Shown here in pieces: positions 33,895 to 42,321 of a stretch of DNA of 43,879 nt. Every line of letters starts with the position of its first letter. Within the stretch, counting starts at the first letter, position 1. The position numbers and the translations under genes are program-made. The stretch comes from Helicobacter salomonis. GTDB lineage: Bacteria; Campylobacterota; Campylobacteria; Campylobacterales; Helicobacteraceae. The stretch spans positions 1 through 43,879 of the forward strand of contig NZ_JAERIS010000011.1 of NCBI RefSeq assembly GCF_017979425.1, in the 5' to 3' direction. Under the pieces are notes generated by a model. It was not told where the DNA came from and did no database searches. It worked only from the letters and a program-made list of their open reading frames with translations.

Positions 33895-34018
33895 CAGGTG
33901 TTTGTGCGTGATGGTAGATAATGGGGCATGGTCTCGTTTAATCTTGTCATGTCTCCTGCAGGCCCACAAGCCTAAAGTATGAAGAGCTTTGATTTTCTAA
34001 TCTCTGTGGCGGGGTTTG

Positions 34019-35248
34019 ATGGAGCTTTGTAGGTCTGCAAGAACCCTGTTATGGCTATTGTGTATGGTGACCCTCTCTCATGCCAAAAGTTTTAAAGACT
34101 ATATGCGCTATGACTTGGGTCTTCATCTTTTCATTATGGATCATGAGGGTTCTACAAGCTACTGGCCCAATACCAACACCACCTTAAGCACCCGTTTAAC
34201 CCCTGAAATTGGTTTTGCCTTTGATCTAGGTTCTGTAGAGCAGAAAGTGATGGTCGGGGCATTTTTGTTTCAAAATATCCATACTTATCAGATGAATTTC
34301 CCCAGTAAGTGGGGCCCCACCATTTACTACCAAGCCCGCGCTAGGTCGTTCAACTTCTATGGGGGTATTTTCCCTAGAAAATATTTGATCGGGCATTACC
34401 CCTTGAATGTCTTTGCCCCTTATTATTGGTTCTCAGACCCCAATGCACGAGGCTTTTTAGTGCAATACAAACCCCCAAGCGACCCCTACAAAAACACCCA
34501 TATAGAGGCGGAGTTTTTGCTAGATTGGTTTGGAGGAAATTGCTACACCTGTAAGTATGGCAGGAATACACTGGGCAATGGTATGGATCGTTTTAGTTTC
34601 ATGGGGGCTAGTGAACTCTCCACCCTCAAGGGGTTTTTCAAATTGGGGGGGAATGCCGAGTATTTCCATGTTGAAGATCAGTATCTTCTCAACTGGCCTC
34701 ACCCTATCAGTGGGATTAGGACGGGTCTAAACTATCTCTTAGATCGACTCTACTACCAAGCTTATGTCAAAACTGATCTGCTCAATGCAGCCCCCTTCAT
34801 GGAACGCCTTAATTTCTCAACGGGTGTATTGGGTAATTTGGAGCGTTTGCGCCGTATTGGGATGCAAGAGCCTTTTAAAGTCAGCACGGGGTTATTTGTA
34901 GAAAGTCATGTGCAATTCAAAGGCTTTGGAGTGAGTAATCTGTTCTTTGTAAGCAAACATGGGGAGGATTTCTACTATAGCAAATACGCCAATGTGGATC
35001 TCATTTGCTCTAAAGACTACTGCCCCACCCCCATTTACAGAGGGGTGCCTTTCTTCCAAGCTCCGCTTTACAATCGTCTGGACATCTATTACGAATTCAG
35101 AAGTGCTTTTGCGAGTATCAAAACCCAATTTGTTTATAACACCATGAGCGACTATGCCACGGTTCAAAATTCCTATCAGGTCTATTTTACGGTATCCCTA
35201 GACAGCTACGATCTCCTCAACTTTATTTTACGCAAAATGCGTAACTAG
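34019..35248 (+). CDS. Putative outer-membrane beta-barrel protein
   Basis: The 409-residue protein has a signal peptide (residues about 1-22, ending SHA before KSFKDYM) and alternating aromatic strands typical of an outer-membrane barrel (QARARSFNFYGGIFP, KTDLLNAAPFMERLNFS). Two Cys pairs occur in loops (NCYTCKYG and ICSKDYCPTP). It does not end with the usual terminal Phe. I recognise it only as a Helicobacter-type surface protein without a named family. The ATG is 34019; an in-frame TTG precedes it. The 124 bases before it carry no clear promoter. Confidence 0.65.
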   Translation: MELCRSARTLLWLLCMVTLSHAKSFKDYMRYDLGLHLFIMDHEGSTSYWPNTNTTLSTRLTPEIGFAFDLGSVEQKVMVGAFLFQNIHTYQMNFPSKWGPTIYYQARARSFNFYGGIFPRKYLIGHYPLNVFAPYYWFSDPNARGFLVQYKPPSDPYKNTHIEAEFLLDWFGGNCYTCKYGRNTLGNGMDRFSFMGASELSTLKGFFKLGGNAEYFHVEDQYLLNWPHPISGIRTGLNYLLDRLYYQAYVKTDLLNAAPFMERLNFSTGVLGNLERLRRIGMQEPFKVSTGLFVESHVQFKGFGVSNLFFVSKHGEDFYYSKYANVDLICSKDYCPTPIYRGVPFFQAPLYNRLDIYYEFRSAFASIKTQFVYNTMSDYATVQNSYQVYFTVSLDSYDLLNFILRKMRN

Positions 35249-35300
35249 CGCACATTTTAGCGATGCCTTGGCCCTATGAGAGCGTTTAAGTTCATGGGCT

Positions 35301-38300
35301 TTATTCTTCCCACAAGTCTTTTAGCAACACCACAAAGTCGGGTTGTTTTTTGGCTAAGACTATAAAGGAGTCTAGTAGGTGCAAGAATTGCTCACGGCTT
35401 AGGGCGTAAATATCACGGGCGATGAGAATGTCTAACTGCGCGCGTTTGGTGTTTAAAAGCTTTTGGGTTTTGGGGATGTCTAAAGGGGTTGTAAAGAGAG
35501 TTTTTAGCTCACTGAAGTGGTTAGCTGAATCGTAATAAAGCTGGCATTCTAGGGCAGATTTAGCGATAGCCAAGTAAAGGGGGTTGCTAGCGATCTCTTG
35601 AGTGCTGGGCTGGGGGAGGGGGAGTTGATAGAGGTAAATTTTATTGATATTCATTTGGGTATGCAGGCGTAAGTAAAAATCCACCACCAAAGAATTTAAT
35701 AGCCCTAAAGCAAAGAGAGTTTGTAAGGGAGGCACTTCTAATATACCTTTTGGGGTGTAAAATTTAGGCACACTTACATAAATACTATTACCCACGCTAT
35801 AATTTCTAGGAATCAAACTCACAATGAGGCTTCGCTCATCGGTATCTCTGGCAATCCCACGATACCCCAGCCTCCAATATTGATACTCATAGGCAATCGC
35901 CCCGCTGTAGCCTCCCTTTTTGGCGCGATGACGCTCTCTGCTTTTAAGTCTCTCTTGGAGTGCCTCTGCTTCCACGCCATAGCGTGGGGGGGCAAACTCT
36001 GCATTGAATTGGTGGATATGTTTACCCTCTAGCAGGGGCAAAAGCATAGCTGCTTGGGTTTTGCCCTGCACTTTGTTAGGGGGGATAAACAAGTCTTTAT
36101 CGGTTGTCATGTTGAGTTCTTGCCTAAAATCCAACCACCCCTCACTTAGCCTAGAAAACTGAGCGGCACAATGATCTAAAATCTCTAAATCTAGGGCGTT
36201 TCGCACTTCCTTAAGCGCGCATTTGGGGGTGCTTAGCAAAGTTTTAGCAGAGATCAAAAGGGGTTTTTGCTTGGCAATGTCGCTCACATTTTCTAAGTAA
36301 AAGAGGGCTTTAATGGGTTGTTGGCTCTTTTCTTGGCTCAAGCCCAGCAGAGCGAATTTGTAACAACGATGCACGCTAGGAAAAATGCCTTGGCGGTTTT
36401 CAAAGCTGTAAAAAAACTCTAGGGCATGCTCTTTTAAAATCTGTGCCCTTAAGTGTAAACTCCCCTCCTCTAACATCAGCGCGCTGGGAATCACTAAGGC
36501 TAGCTTGGCTTTAGGAGCTAGCAGGCTCAAATTGCGCTCGATAAAAAATCTAAAGAGATTGCCATCGCCTGCCCCTCTGCTGTTGGGGTAATGGGCTTTG
36601 TAATAGGCGTTGGTGGTTTGGATATGGGCTTGCTGTTTGTCAAACTCTTCTTTAATGTAGTCTTTGGCTAGGGCTTCCTCTTTAAACTTGGTTTTTTCAG
36701 CAAGGCTAAAGGTGCGGTAATTGCTCCTAAAAGCACTAAAAAACTCGCTTTCATCAAAGATTGTTTTCTCCCAAGGGGGGTTAGTAACAATGGCATTAAA
36801 GCCGTTGTGTTGCAGGGCAAATAACCCCCCTGCTCCTTGTGCGATTTCAGGGAATTCTATTTCGTAGTTGAAAAATTTAAACTCTTTGGCGTGGGTTTGT
36901 ATGCACTCTTTGACTTCTATATACTCTGGGGTGTGTAATTGTTCTAGCCCCACACCCTCTAAACCTTGCGCTTTCTCTCTCCAAAACTCTTTGAGGGTGG
37001 GGTCTGCTTTGTGGGCGATGATTCTATGGGTGTTGTAAAAATTTAAATAGAGATTGAGTTGGTCTAGATGGGGCTTTAACTCGCCATAGAGTTTTTTAGA
37101 GCGTCCAATCTCCTCTTTTGTGCTATCGGGGATATTAGCCAAATCGCTAAAGAGGGTTTTCAGGGTTTCAAATTCCTTAAAGAAGTTGTCATTAAAGAGT
37201 TTCCCGCTTTCACCCAAAAAGACTTCAAATTCTTTTAAAGAGCAACCTATGAGCGCGTTCCCGCACTTGATATGGTGTTCTAAAAAGCTTAAAGGTGTGC
37301 CAAAGATAAAGCTATCAATCCACAAAGAGAGTTTGGCTAACTCGATGCTAAAGGGATTGACATCTACCCCATAGATCATTTTCTTTAAAAGCAGGCGTTT
37401 TAAGATTGCCGCTTCATCGACTTCATAGGCGGGGTTATAGGCTTGCACTTGCGCGCTTAGGGTGTTGATCTCCTCTTGTAAGAGGGGGCGCAAGGTTTCA
37501 AAGCCTAAAGCCTTTTGACTAGCCTGATTGAGGGCTTCTATTAAGAATGCGCCACTCCCACAGGCATTATCTAAAATCTTAAAATTTAGGACATTGTCAT
37601 CATTCAAGCCTGCTAGGGCGTGCTCTACTAAGCTTTTGGTGATGTCCTCATGGGTGTAAAAACTTCCGCTAGACTTCCTAGAGTTGGAGGTGTTTTTGAG
37701 ATAAATTTGCCCCTTAGCGTAGTGTTGGGTTTTTTTGGCTTGCTTTTGGATTTTTTGGTAGTCGTAATTGTCATAATAGCCCTCCCCTTTGGGTGTGGTG
37801 CAGTAGTGCAATTCTTCATCAGCCAAAGCAAAGAAGTAGGACATCAACCCCTCGTAAATGCTCCCCAAATGCACCACGCTTAGAGTGGCGTAACCGCGTT
37901 GGGATTCTCCATAGTAGAGGAGATGGGTTAAAATCTGTTTTAAGAGTTTGTCGCTGATGATCTTGCCCTTTTTAAAAAGGGCGGTTTTTTCAGGCTCAAA
38001 GAGTCCGCCATCAAACAAGGGCATGGCGTAATTCTCATTGCCCTCATTGTAGATGGTAAAGAGTTGTTCGAGTTGCCCCATACCCACATAGCTATTATCT
38101 CTATCGCCTAACATTTTTAGCAATTTGCGGACGCTCAAATAGTCTTTAAAACAAATGTGCTCTTTGAGCGTGTCCTCAAACTTGTCTTCAAAGTAGGCGA
38201 TAAAAAGTAATCTAAAGAGAAAATAGAGGGTGTTTTGATAAATCTCTTTGAGTGTGGCTTGTGGATTGCGTGCGTATAGGGCTTTGCCGATGTCTTCAAA

Positions 38301-39035
38301 TAAAGAGAAGTCATACCCCTCTGTGCCATAGATGAGGTCTTGTAAATCTTTCTCAATGGCTTCTTTGTTTTGATTGTTGGCTTGGAGTGTGGCACTGATT
38401 TGGGGGTCTTGATTTTCTTGGGGCAAAAAGTTGTGTGCGTTAAAGAGGTGGTAAAAGTAGAGGAAGTGATCGAGGTTTTGGGTCTGCAAGATGCGTTCTA
38501 AATTGATCTCAAAAAAGACTTTGTTATAAGTGGGCTTGCGCGCGTCATAGAAACGCCACACTCGCCCATTGGTTAAAAAGCCGTAATTGTGCCGCAGTGC
38601 ATTGAGATAGCCTAAAAGTTGGTAATGGGGATTGTGGGTAATTTTCTTATTATCTATGGCGACGCTGTAAGCCTTGCTCTCACAGATCACGCTGAAAAAG
38701 GCGTTACTGGCGTATCTTTCTGCTTTGTCTAGGGCTTGGTATTCTTGTTTTAACCCTGGGCTAGCAAAGAGTAAAAAATCGGGCTTTTCTAATTTGCCCT
38801 GAATGCTCTTTTCTTCTTGGCGCAGGTATTCCCAGCCCAAAATCTCTAAAACTTTAGCAATGAAGCCATCTTCAAACTGGTGTTCGTTGCTGGTTTTAAA
38901 GTTTTGCAGTTTGAGGGCTGTAATTTTTTCCAGAACGGCTTTAGCCTGCTCTTTAGTGTCTTTGAAGTTATAGAGTTTGGGGAATTCTTGCTCTAAAGTG
39001 TAGGGGGTGAAAAGGTTGTTATGGAAGTAAAACAT
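35301..39035 (-). CDS. Type IIG restriction-modification enzyme (fused endonuclease-methyltransferase)
   Basis: One 1244-residue chain combines cleavage and adenine methylation. The N-terminal nuclease has a PD-(D/E)xK site: P85-D86 and E119-S120-K121 (VICESKAYS). The Eco57I-type methyltransferase has SAM motif I NACGSGAF (about residues 487-494) and catalytic NPPW (about 751-754). The C-terminal third should hold the target-recognition domain, which sets specificity for both activities. No separate methylase or specificity gene is present. Start 39035 follows GGAG at seven bases; an upstream ATG at 39077 has none. The gene is full length without frameshifts, so it is likely active. It follows the TerB/LRAT cassette in the same direction with a 95-base gap. 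Confidence 0.9.
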   Translation of the reverse strand: MFYFHNNLFTPYTLEQEFPKLYNFKDTKEQAKAVLEKITALKLQNFKTSNEHQFEDGFIAKVLEILGWEYLRQEEKSIQGKLEKPDFLLFASPGLKQEYQALDKAERYASNAFFSVICESKAYSVAIDNKKITHNPHYQLLGYLNALRHNYGFLTNGRVWRFYDARKPTYNKVFFEINLERILQTQNLDHFLYFYHLFNAHNFLPQENQDPQISATLQANNQNKEAIEKDLQDLIYGTEGYDFSLFEDIGKALYARNPQATLKEIYQNTLYFLFRLLFIAYFEDKFEDTLKEHICFKDYLSVRKLLKMLGDRDNSYVGMGQLEQLFTIYNEGNENYAMPLFDGGLFEPEKTALFKKGKIISDKLLKQILTHLLYYGESQRGYATLSVVHLGSIYEGLMSYFFALADEELHYCTTPKGEGYYDNYDYQKIQKQAKKTQHYAKGQIYLKNTSNSRKSSGSFYTHEDITKSLVEHALAGLNDDNVLNFKILDNACGSGAFLIEALNQASQKALGFETLRPLLQEEINTLSAQVQAYNPAYEVDEAAILKRLLLKKMIYGVDVNPFSIELAKLSLWIDSFIFGTPLSFLEHHIKCGNALIGCSLKEFEVFLGESGKLFNDNFFKEFETLKTLFSDLANIPDSTKEEIGRSKKLYGELKPHLDQLNLYLNFYNTHRIIAHKADPTLKEFWREKAQGLEGVGLEQLHTPEYIEVKECIQTHAKEFKFFNYEIEFPEIAQGAGGLFALQHNGFNAIVTNPPWEKTIFDESEFFSAFRSNYRTFSLAEKTKFKEEALAKDYIKEEFDKQQAHIQTTNAYYKAHYPNSRGAGDGNLFRFFIERNLSLLAPKAKLALVIPSALMLEEGSLHLRAQILKEHALEFFYSFENRQGIFPSVHRCYKFALLGLSQEKSQQPIKALFYLENVSDIAKQKPLLISAKTLLSTPKCALKEVRNALDLEILDHCAAQFSRLSEGWLDFRQELNMTTDKDLFIPPNKVQGKTQAAMLLPLLEGKHIHQFNAEFAPPRYGVEAEALQERLKSRERHRAKKGGYSGAIAYEYQYWRLGYRGIARDTDERSLIVSLIPRNYSVGNSIYVSVPKFYTPKGILEVPPLQTLFALGLLNSLVVDFYLRLHTQMNINKIYLYQLPLPQPSTQEIASNPLYLAIAKSALECQLYYDSANHFSELKTLFTTPLDIPKTQKLLNTKRAQLDILIARDIYALSREQFLHLLDSFIVLAKKQPDFVVLLKDLWEE

Positions 39036-39130
39036 GGGACACTCCAAAAAGGGTATTTTAGCAAAATTTGGGGGCAAGGGGGCAAGCCATGCGCGCCCAT
39101 CTACAAAATCCCAATGTTTCTTATGTGTCT

Positions 39131-39523
39131 CTATTTTTTAGGATGCCGCACGGCTATGGTGTGCGCTTTGACATTGAATTCTTCGTTAGTTCGAGGGTTG
39201 TGGCTAGGGCATACGGGCACAATCCACCACTTACCTCCATGCAATTCTTCTATTTTCACATGTGCCCCGCGGTCGGCATCTTTGGAACACCAAAATTGAC
39301 AGCATGGGAGGGTTATATTTTTGCGTTCGTCTTCATCTTTTTTAGGGTAGCGTATTTTCTTGTAATAGGCGATCCAAGAGGAATAGCCAAAATCACTCGC
39401 CTTAGAATCACCGCTACCTCTGACATGTCTAGCAATCTCCTCGTCAATTTCAATAGTCTGTGGGGTGTCTTGGTTTGCTTGTGCGCCCCCCATGAACCCC
39501 TTTACTAAGTCAAAGATACCCAT
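39131..39523 (-). CDS. Small protein with Cys/His zinc-binding-like domain
   Basis: The 130-residue protein starts MGIFDLVKGFMGG, an amphipathic helix, then a charged linker. Its second half has LPCCQFWCSKDADRGAHV and WWIVPVCPSHN, where C74/C75, C79, H88, C105 and H108 could bind zinc in a treble-clef-like or HNH-like fold. The GAHV...VP-C-xxH pattern recalls small phage or host proteins of unknown function, and I cannot name the family. Start 39523 follows AAGGGG at six bases; the open frame begins earlier. A 146-codon frame on the other strand is a shadow. Confidence 0.68.
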   Translation of the reverse strand: MGIFDLVKGFMGGAQANQDTPQTIEIDEEIARHVRGSGDSKASDFGYSSWIAYYKKIRYPKKDEDERKNITLPCCQFWCSKDADRGAHVKIEELHGGKWWIVPVCPSHNPRTNEEFNVKAHTIAVRHPKK

Positions 39524-39598
39524 TTTTACCCCTTTGTGAAATTTACCACTGATTACATCACACACGCACAAATTAAGGCGTGGGTGTTTAATAAGTGC

Positions 39599-40102
39599 TC
39601 AAGTGCCTTTCCACACCCGCCACTCATCCGCACCTAGGTATTGCTTGCAATGTTCGTTGGGTTCTTCCCAGCGAGATTCGCACTTCTTGCCAGTTAAACA
39701 CTCAATCACAAACATGTGGCAGTTATTAGAGGTTGGATCGTATGCACCCCTCTCTTTTTCGCCTTGTCCCTCTTTGCTAATCGCGTAATCAGCAACTTTG
39801 GGAGAACCTACGGGTTCTGTGCCTTTGCAAGAAACATAAATACTTCTTGAAGACCAAGATTTAAAATCCTCTTTGGGACATCTTTCCACCTTACTATGAC
39901 GCGTCCAGTGGATAATGTCACCACCACCCACATAAATCCCTGTGTGTTCAGCACCATAAAGATAACCCCTCACCACACTACCTATTTCAGGCTCCACTTT
40001 ATCCTTCATGTGTGCAACAACACTTGAGGCCACATCGCCCGCATATTTCGCTGGTGCTAGTGCCACTCCAACCAACTTATGCATTGATTTTAAAAAACTC
40101 AT
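39599..40102 (-). CDS. LRAT / NlpC-P60-like thiol acyltransferase or hydrolase
   Basis: The 167-residue protein has the LRAT/HRASLS pattern: H53 and H65 spaced by 12 (EHTGIYVGGGDIIHW), then nucleophile C128 in SNNCHMFV, as in the NCEHF box. These families act on lipid acyl groups or peptide bonds through a Cys-His-His triad. The N-terminal 40 residues form an amphipathic helix (ALAPAKYAGDVASSVVAHM) that may contact membranes. A strong site, GGAGGAG, precedes ATG 40102. It lies between two tiny genes and the zinc-domain gene. It could be a lipid-modifying effector, a toxin, or a cell-wall enzyme. No signal peptide is evident. Confidence 0.75.
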   Translation of the reverse strand: MSFLKSMHKLVGVALAPAKYAGDVASSVVAHMKDKVEPEIGSVVRGYLYGAEHTGIYVGGGDIIHWTRHSKVERCPKEDFKSWSSRSIYVSCKGTEPVGSPKVADYAISKEGQGEKERGAYDPTSNNCHMFVIECLTGKKCESRWEEPNEHCKQYLGADEWRVWKGT

Positions 40103-40116
40103 GCTATTTCTCCTCC

Positions 40117-40296
40117 CTACATTTTATCTCCGCTCGTAGCCCCCACCACAGCTCCACCAACGGCACTAGCAGCTGCCGTTGCTCCCAATGCTTCGCCTGC
40201 AAGAATTGCGCCAATACCTATTCCTGTAAGGGGTGCCATTGCCGCTAAAGCTGCGGCTCCAACAACTGTACCTGTTAAAACTTTAAGTATTGCCAT
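40117..40296 (-). CDS. 59-residue glycine-zipper membrane peptide
   Basis: ATG 40296 follows TAGGA and encodes MAILKVLTGTVVGAAALAAM... with GxxxG-like small-residue repeats (GTVVGA, GIGIGA, GEALGA, GGAVVGA), ending GATSGDKM. Almost the whole chain is hydrophobic, so it would span or sit in the membrane. Such peptides resemble pore-forming or bacteriocin-like peptides, or membrane anchors. Only 15 bases separate it from the LRAT-like gene. It is too short for ordinary gene callers. Confidence 0.6.
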   Translation of the reverse strand: MAILKVLTGTVVGAAALAAMAPLTGIGIGAILAGEALGATAAASAVGGAVVGATSGDKM

Positions 40297-40304
40297 GTGT
40301 CATC

Positions 40305-40418
40305 CTAACTTTCTTTGGCACTCTTGCCATCTCTGATTTGTTTAACAAGAGCTTCAGCCATATCTTTAGACACTTTAGACCCAGCTATTCCCACCATGGC
40401 TTTTAAAACTCCAAACAC
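40305..40418 (-). CDS. 37-residue peptide downstream of the TerB-like gene
   Basis: A GTG at 40418, following GGGGGG at four bases, begins MFGVLKAMVGIAGSKVSKD... and ends KQIRDGKSAKES. The N-terminal half is hydrophobic with glycines, the C-terminal half basic and charged. Its stop TAG overlaps the ribosome-binding site of the next small gene. It is nine bases after the TerB-like gene. The GTG start and size make it less certain than the other members. Confidence 0.45.
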   Translation of the reverse strand: MFGVLKAMVGIAGSKVSKDMAEALVKQIRDGKSAKES

Positions 40419-40427
40419 TTCGCCCCC

Positions 40428-40814
40428 CTAATCCAACATCTTAACCGCTTCTTGGTAAAGCGCAAAGTTCTTAACTACCCAGTCCTTGAGCTGATCCACC
40501 TTTTGGGGTGATACCCCCATCTCTTTAGCATAAGAGTAGATGACATCCCTTTCATTGTCATGCCAGCGGCTATCCGCCAAAGCCACAGAGGTTAGCTCTA
40601 GCAGTGCGGCGTGTTTAGCGTAATTGGTAGTAAAAAGTTGACCTAAGGTATTTAAAGGCACTTCTTTTTCACTAATGCCATGCTCGCATTGTTTTTTAAT
40701 CGTATCCAACGCGCCTAGTTGCAATTCGTGCAACACCCCATCGGCTTCAATGACCTTCCTAGCCAAATACAAGAACACTTGTTGTTGCTCAACGCTTAAA
40801 TCTTGGATAAACAT
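40428..40814 (-). CDS. TerB-like (tellurite-resistance-type) protein
   Basis: The 128-residue helical protein has the TerB-type repeat of acidic helices: VIEADGVLHELQ (residues about 21-32) and ADSRWHDNERDVIY (80-93), in which the Asp/Glu residues bind metal in family members. TerB proteins occur in stress and phage-defence-related gene sets. The start at 40814 has GGAG six bases upstream. It is the first gene of the cassette leading to the LRAT-like, zinc-domain and restriction genes. Confidence 0.75.
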   Translation of the reverse strand: MFIQDLSVEQQQVFLYLARKVIEADGVLHELQLGALDTIKKQCEHGISEKEVPLNTLGQLFTTNYAKHAALLELTSVALADSRWHDNERDVIYSYAKEMGVSPQKVDQLKDWVVKNFALYQEAVKMLD

Positions 40815-40858
40815 GTTTGCTCCTTGCCTAAAAATTAAAATACGGGGTGCATTTTAGC

Positions 40859-40884
40859 GAGAGAGAGAGAGAGTCAAGGGGGGG
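40859..40884. repeat. GA7 dinucleotide tract and G7 run between divergent genes
   Basis: A GA tract (40859-40873) and a run of seven G (40878-40884) lie between the TerB-like gene (minus) and the dehydrogenase gene (plus). Tracts like these in Helicobacter promoters change length by slippage and alter promoter spacing. Confidence 0.75.
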
Positions 40885-40959
40885 TGTTGAGGGCGGTGCG
40901 CCTATTTGTCTAAACGAGGTCTTTTTGCGCTATGTTATGATTATCTAACAGAGGTGCGT

Positions 40960-41715
40960 ATGAAAAATATCTTAGTAACCGGGGCGACATCCGGATTTGG
41001 CAGAGCGATCGTGCTGGCATTTATCAAGGCAAATTATTTTGTGGTGGGCTTGGGCAGACGCAAAGAGCGTTTAGCAGAGCTAGAAAAGGCGTATCCGGCG
41101 CAGTTTAAACCTCTATGCTTAGACCTGCAAGATAAAAAAGCACTCGAAGCAGGGATTCAAAATATCTTGCAAGAAAAGCCCATTCATTTATTAGTGAATA
41201 ACGCGGGCTTGGCTTTAGGGCTGGACAAGGCATTTTGTGCGCATTTAGATGATTGGGAGACCATGATAGAGACCAATATTAAGGGCTTAGTGCGTATCAC
41301 GCGCCTAGTTTTGCCCTCCATGGTGGAGCGCAATGAGGGGCACATTATCAATATTGGCTCGATTGCGGGGACTTATCCCTATCCGGGTGGGAATATCTAT
41401 GGCGCAACTAAAGCGTTTGTCAAGCAGTTTAGCCTGAATTTGCGCGCGGATTTAGCCGATACAAAAATCCGTGTGAGCAATGTGGAGCCCGGATTGTGCG
41501 GAGGGACGGAGTTTAGCCATGTGCGCTTTAAAGGCGATACACAAAGAGCAGAGGAGCTATACGCCCATGTGCCCTATGTGAGTCCTGAAGATATTGCTAA
41601 TGTGGTGTTGTGGATCTTTGAGCAACCCGCGCATGTCAATGTCAACCGCATCGAAGTGATGCCCGTAGCCCAGACCTTTTCTCCGCTGTATGTCTCCAAA
41701 ACCCTAGAGGATTAA
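40960..41715 (+). CDS. Short-chain dehydrogenase/reductase (YdfG-like)
   Basis: The 251-residue protein is a classical SDR: nucleotide motif TGATSGFG (residues about 7-14), NNAG near 84, catalytic Ser in NIGSIAGTYPYPGG, and YxxxK as YGATK (Y149-like). The R-R pair after the second strand (GRRKERL) favours NADP(H). The pattern of the loop and C-terminus (VEPGLCGGTEFSHVRFKGD, VMPVAQTFSPL) fits the YdfG/serine-3-hydroxy-acid dehydrogenase type. The start at 40960 follows GAGGTG; the frame also opens 18 codons earlier at TTG. Confidence 0.88.
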   Translation: MKNILVTGATSGFGRAIVLAFIKANYFVVGLGRRKERLAELEKAYPAQFKPLCLDLQDKKALEAGIQNILQEKPIHLLVNNAGLALGLDKAFCAHLDDWETMIETNIKGLVRITRLVLPSMVERNEGHIINIGSIAGTYPYPGGNIYGATKAFVKQFSLNLRADLADTKIRVSNVEPGLCGGTEFSHVRFKGDTQRAEELYAHVPYVSPEDIANVVLWIFEQPAHVNVNRIEVMPVAQTFSPLYVSKTLED

Positions 41716-41746
41716 GCCCCCTTAAGCTTTCCTACCCCATAACCGC
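41715..41746 (+). promoter_or_regulatory. Decayed copy of the rRNA-type promoter
   Basis: AGCCCCCTTAAGCTTTCC with TACCCCATAACCGC aligns with 43803-43835 at most positions; the differences are C/T exchanges. The -10 box of the other copy (TATAAT) is CATAAC here, so it is likely inactive. It lies 17 bases before the 16S fragment. Confidence 0.5.
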
Positions 41747-41763
41747 CTTAGGATTTAAACTTG

Positions 41764-41895
41764 GTGAAGCGTTTGATCCTGACTCAGAGTAACGCTGGTG
41801 GAGTGCTTGATGCATGCAAGTTGAACGATGAAGCCTAGCTTGCTAGGCGGATTAGTGGCGCACGGGTGAGCAACGCATAGATGACATGTCCTTGG
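41764..41895 (+). pseudogene. Decayed 5' fragment of a 16S rRNA gene
   Basis: About 130 bases align with the start of Helicobacter 16S rRNA: GCGTTTGATCCTGACTCAG matches the 27F-type region, followed by GCATGCAAGTTGAACGATG and GATTAGTGGCGCACGGGTGA. Compared with a functional gene there is one base missing (GAGT-AACGCTGG) and several transitions (for example GGCGGCGTGCC reads GGTGGAGTGCT). The match ends near 41895, well before helix 8 is complete. It is a truncated relic, not a functional gene. Confidence 0.8.
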
Positions 41896-42321
41896 TTTCA
41901 TTGTGAAAATGTATTTGAAATCATTTTACCAGAGCGTTTAATATAAAATTAAGATTTAATACTCATGACGGGGGTTCCTTGCAACATGTTAAAGAGCCGA
42001 GTCTTTGCTTTAACGGCTATTTTGGTGGTGCTTAGAAGCAAAAGTGCAAGACTTTACAAACTCAAAGAATTTATCTAAGCACTGAAAGAAAACACAAATC
42101 ACACAATGTCGCTATTATCCACTCTTTGAACGACCGAGCGCGAGACATAGGAATACCAAGTGGAGCGCAGTGCGCGACCCCCCTTACGCCTTCCTCACAT
42201 TGGGATGCGGGCTTGGACCGAACTCCAAGTGGGGGTTATCAGCGAGGCTAACCCTACTTGAAATGGGTTTAAACTAGCATGAAACACATTTAGTGCCTCC
42301 TCAAATACTCCTTACACAATC
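41896..42321. other. Gene-free stretch after the 16S fragment
   Basis: This 426-base stretch holds no gene that I can support. It has an imperfect stem AGCCG/CGGCT near 41995-42020 and a C-rich tract near 42180-42240 with an inverted repeat of AACCCC/GGGGTT type. It may be remains of the rRNA leader or of an insertion. Confidence 0.4.

Noticed and set aside
39068-39508. 146-codon plus-strand frame opposite the zinc-domain gene
   Set aside because: Its start lacks a site, and the minus-strand frame has AAGGGG spacing and a conserved-looking Cys/His pattern.
40859-40873. GA tract as a CRISPR or other repeat array
   Set aside because: It is a simple dinucleotide run without spacers; no CRISPR-like spaced repeats occur anywhere in the window.
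41896-42321. Stretch after the 16S fragment as a tRNA or continuation of rRNA
   Set aside because: No cloverleaf or further 16S landmarks could be recognised after the break near 41895.
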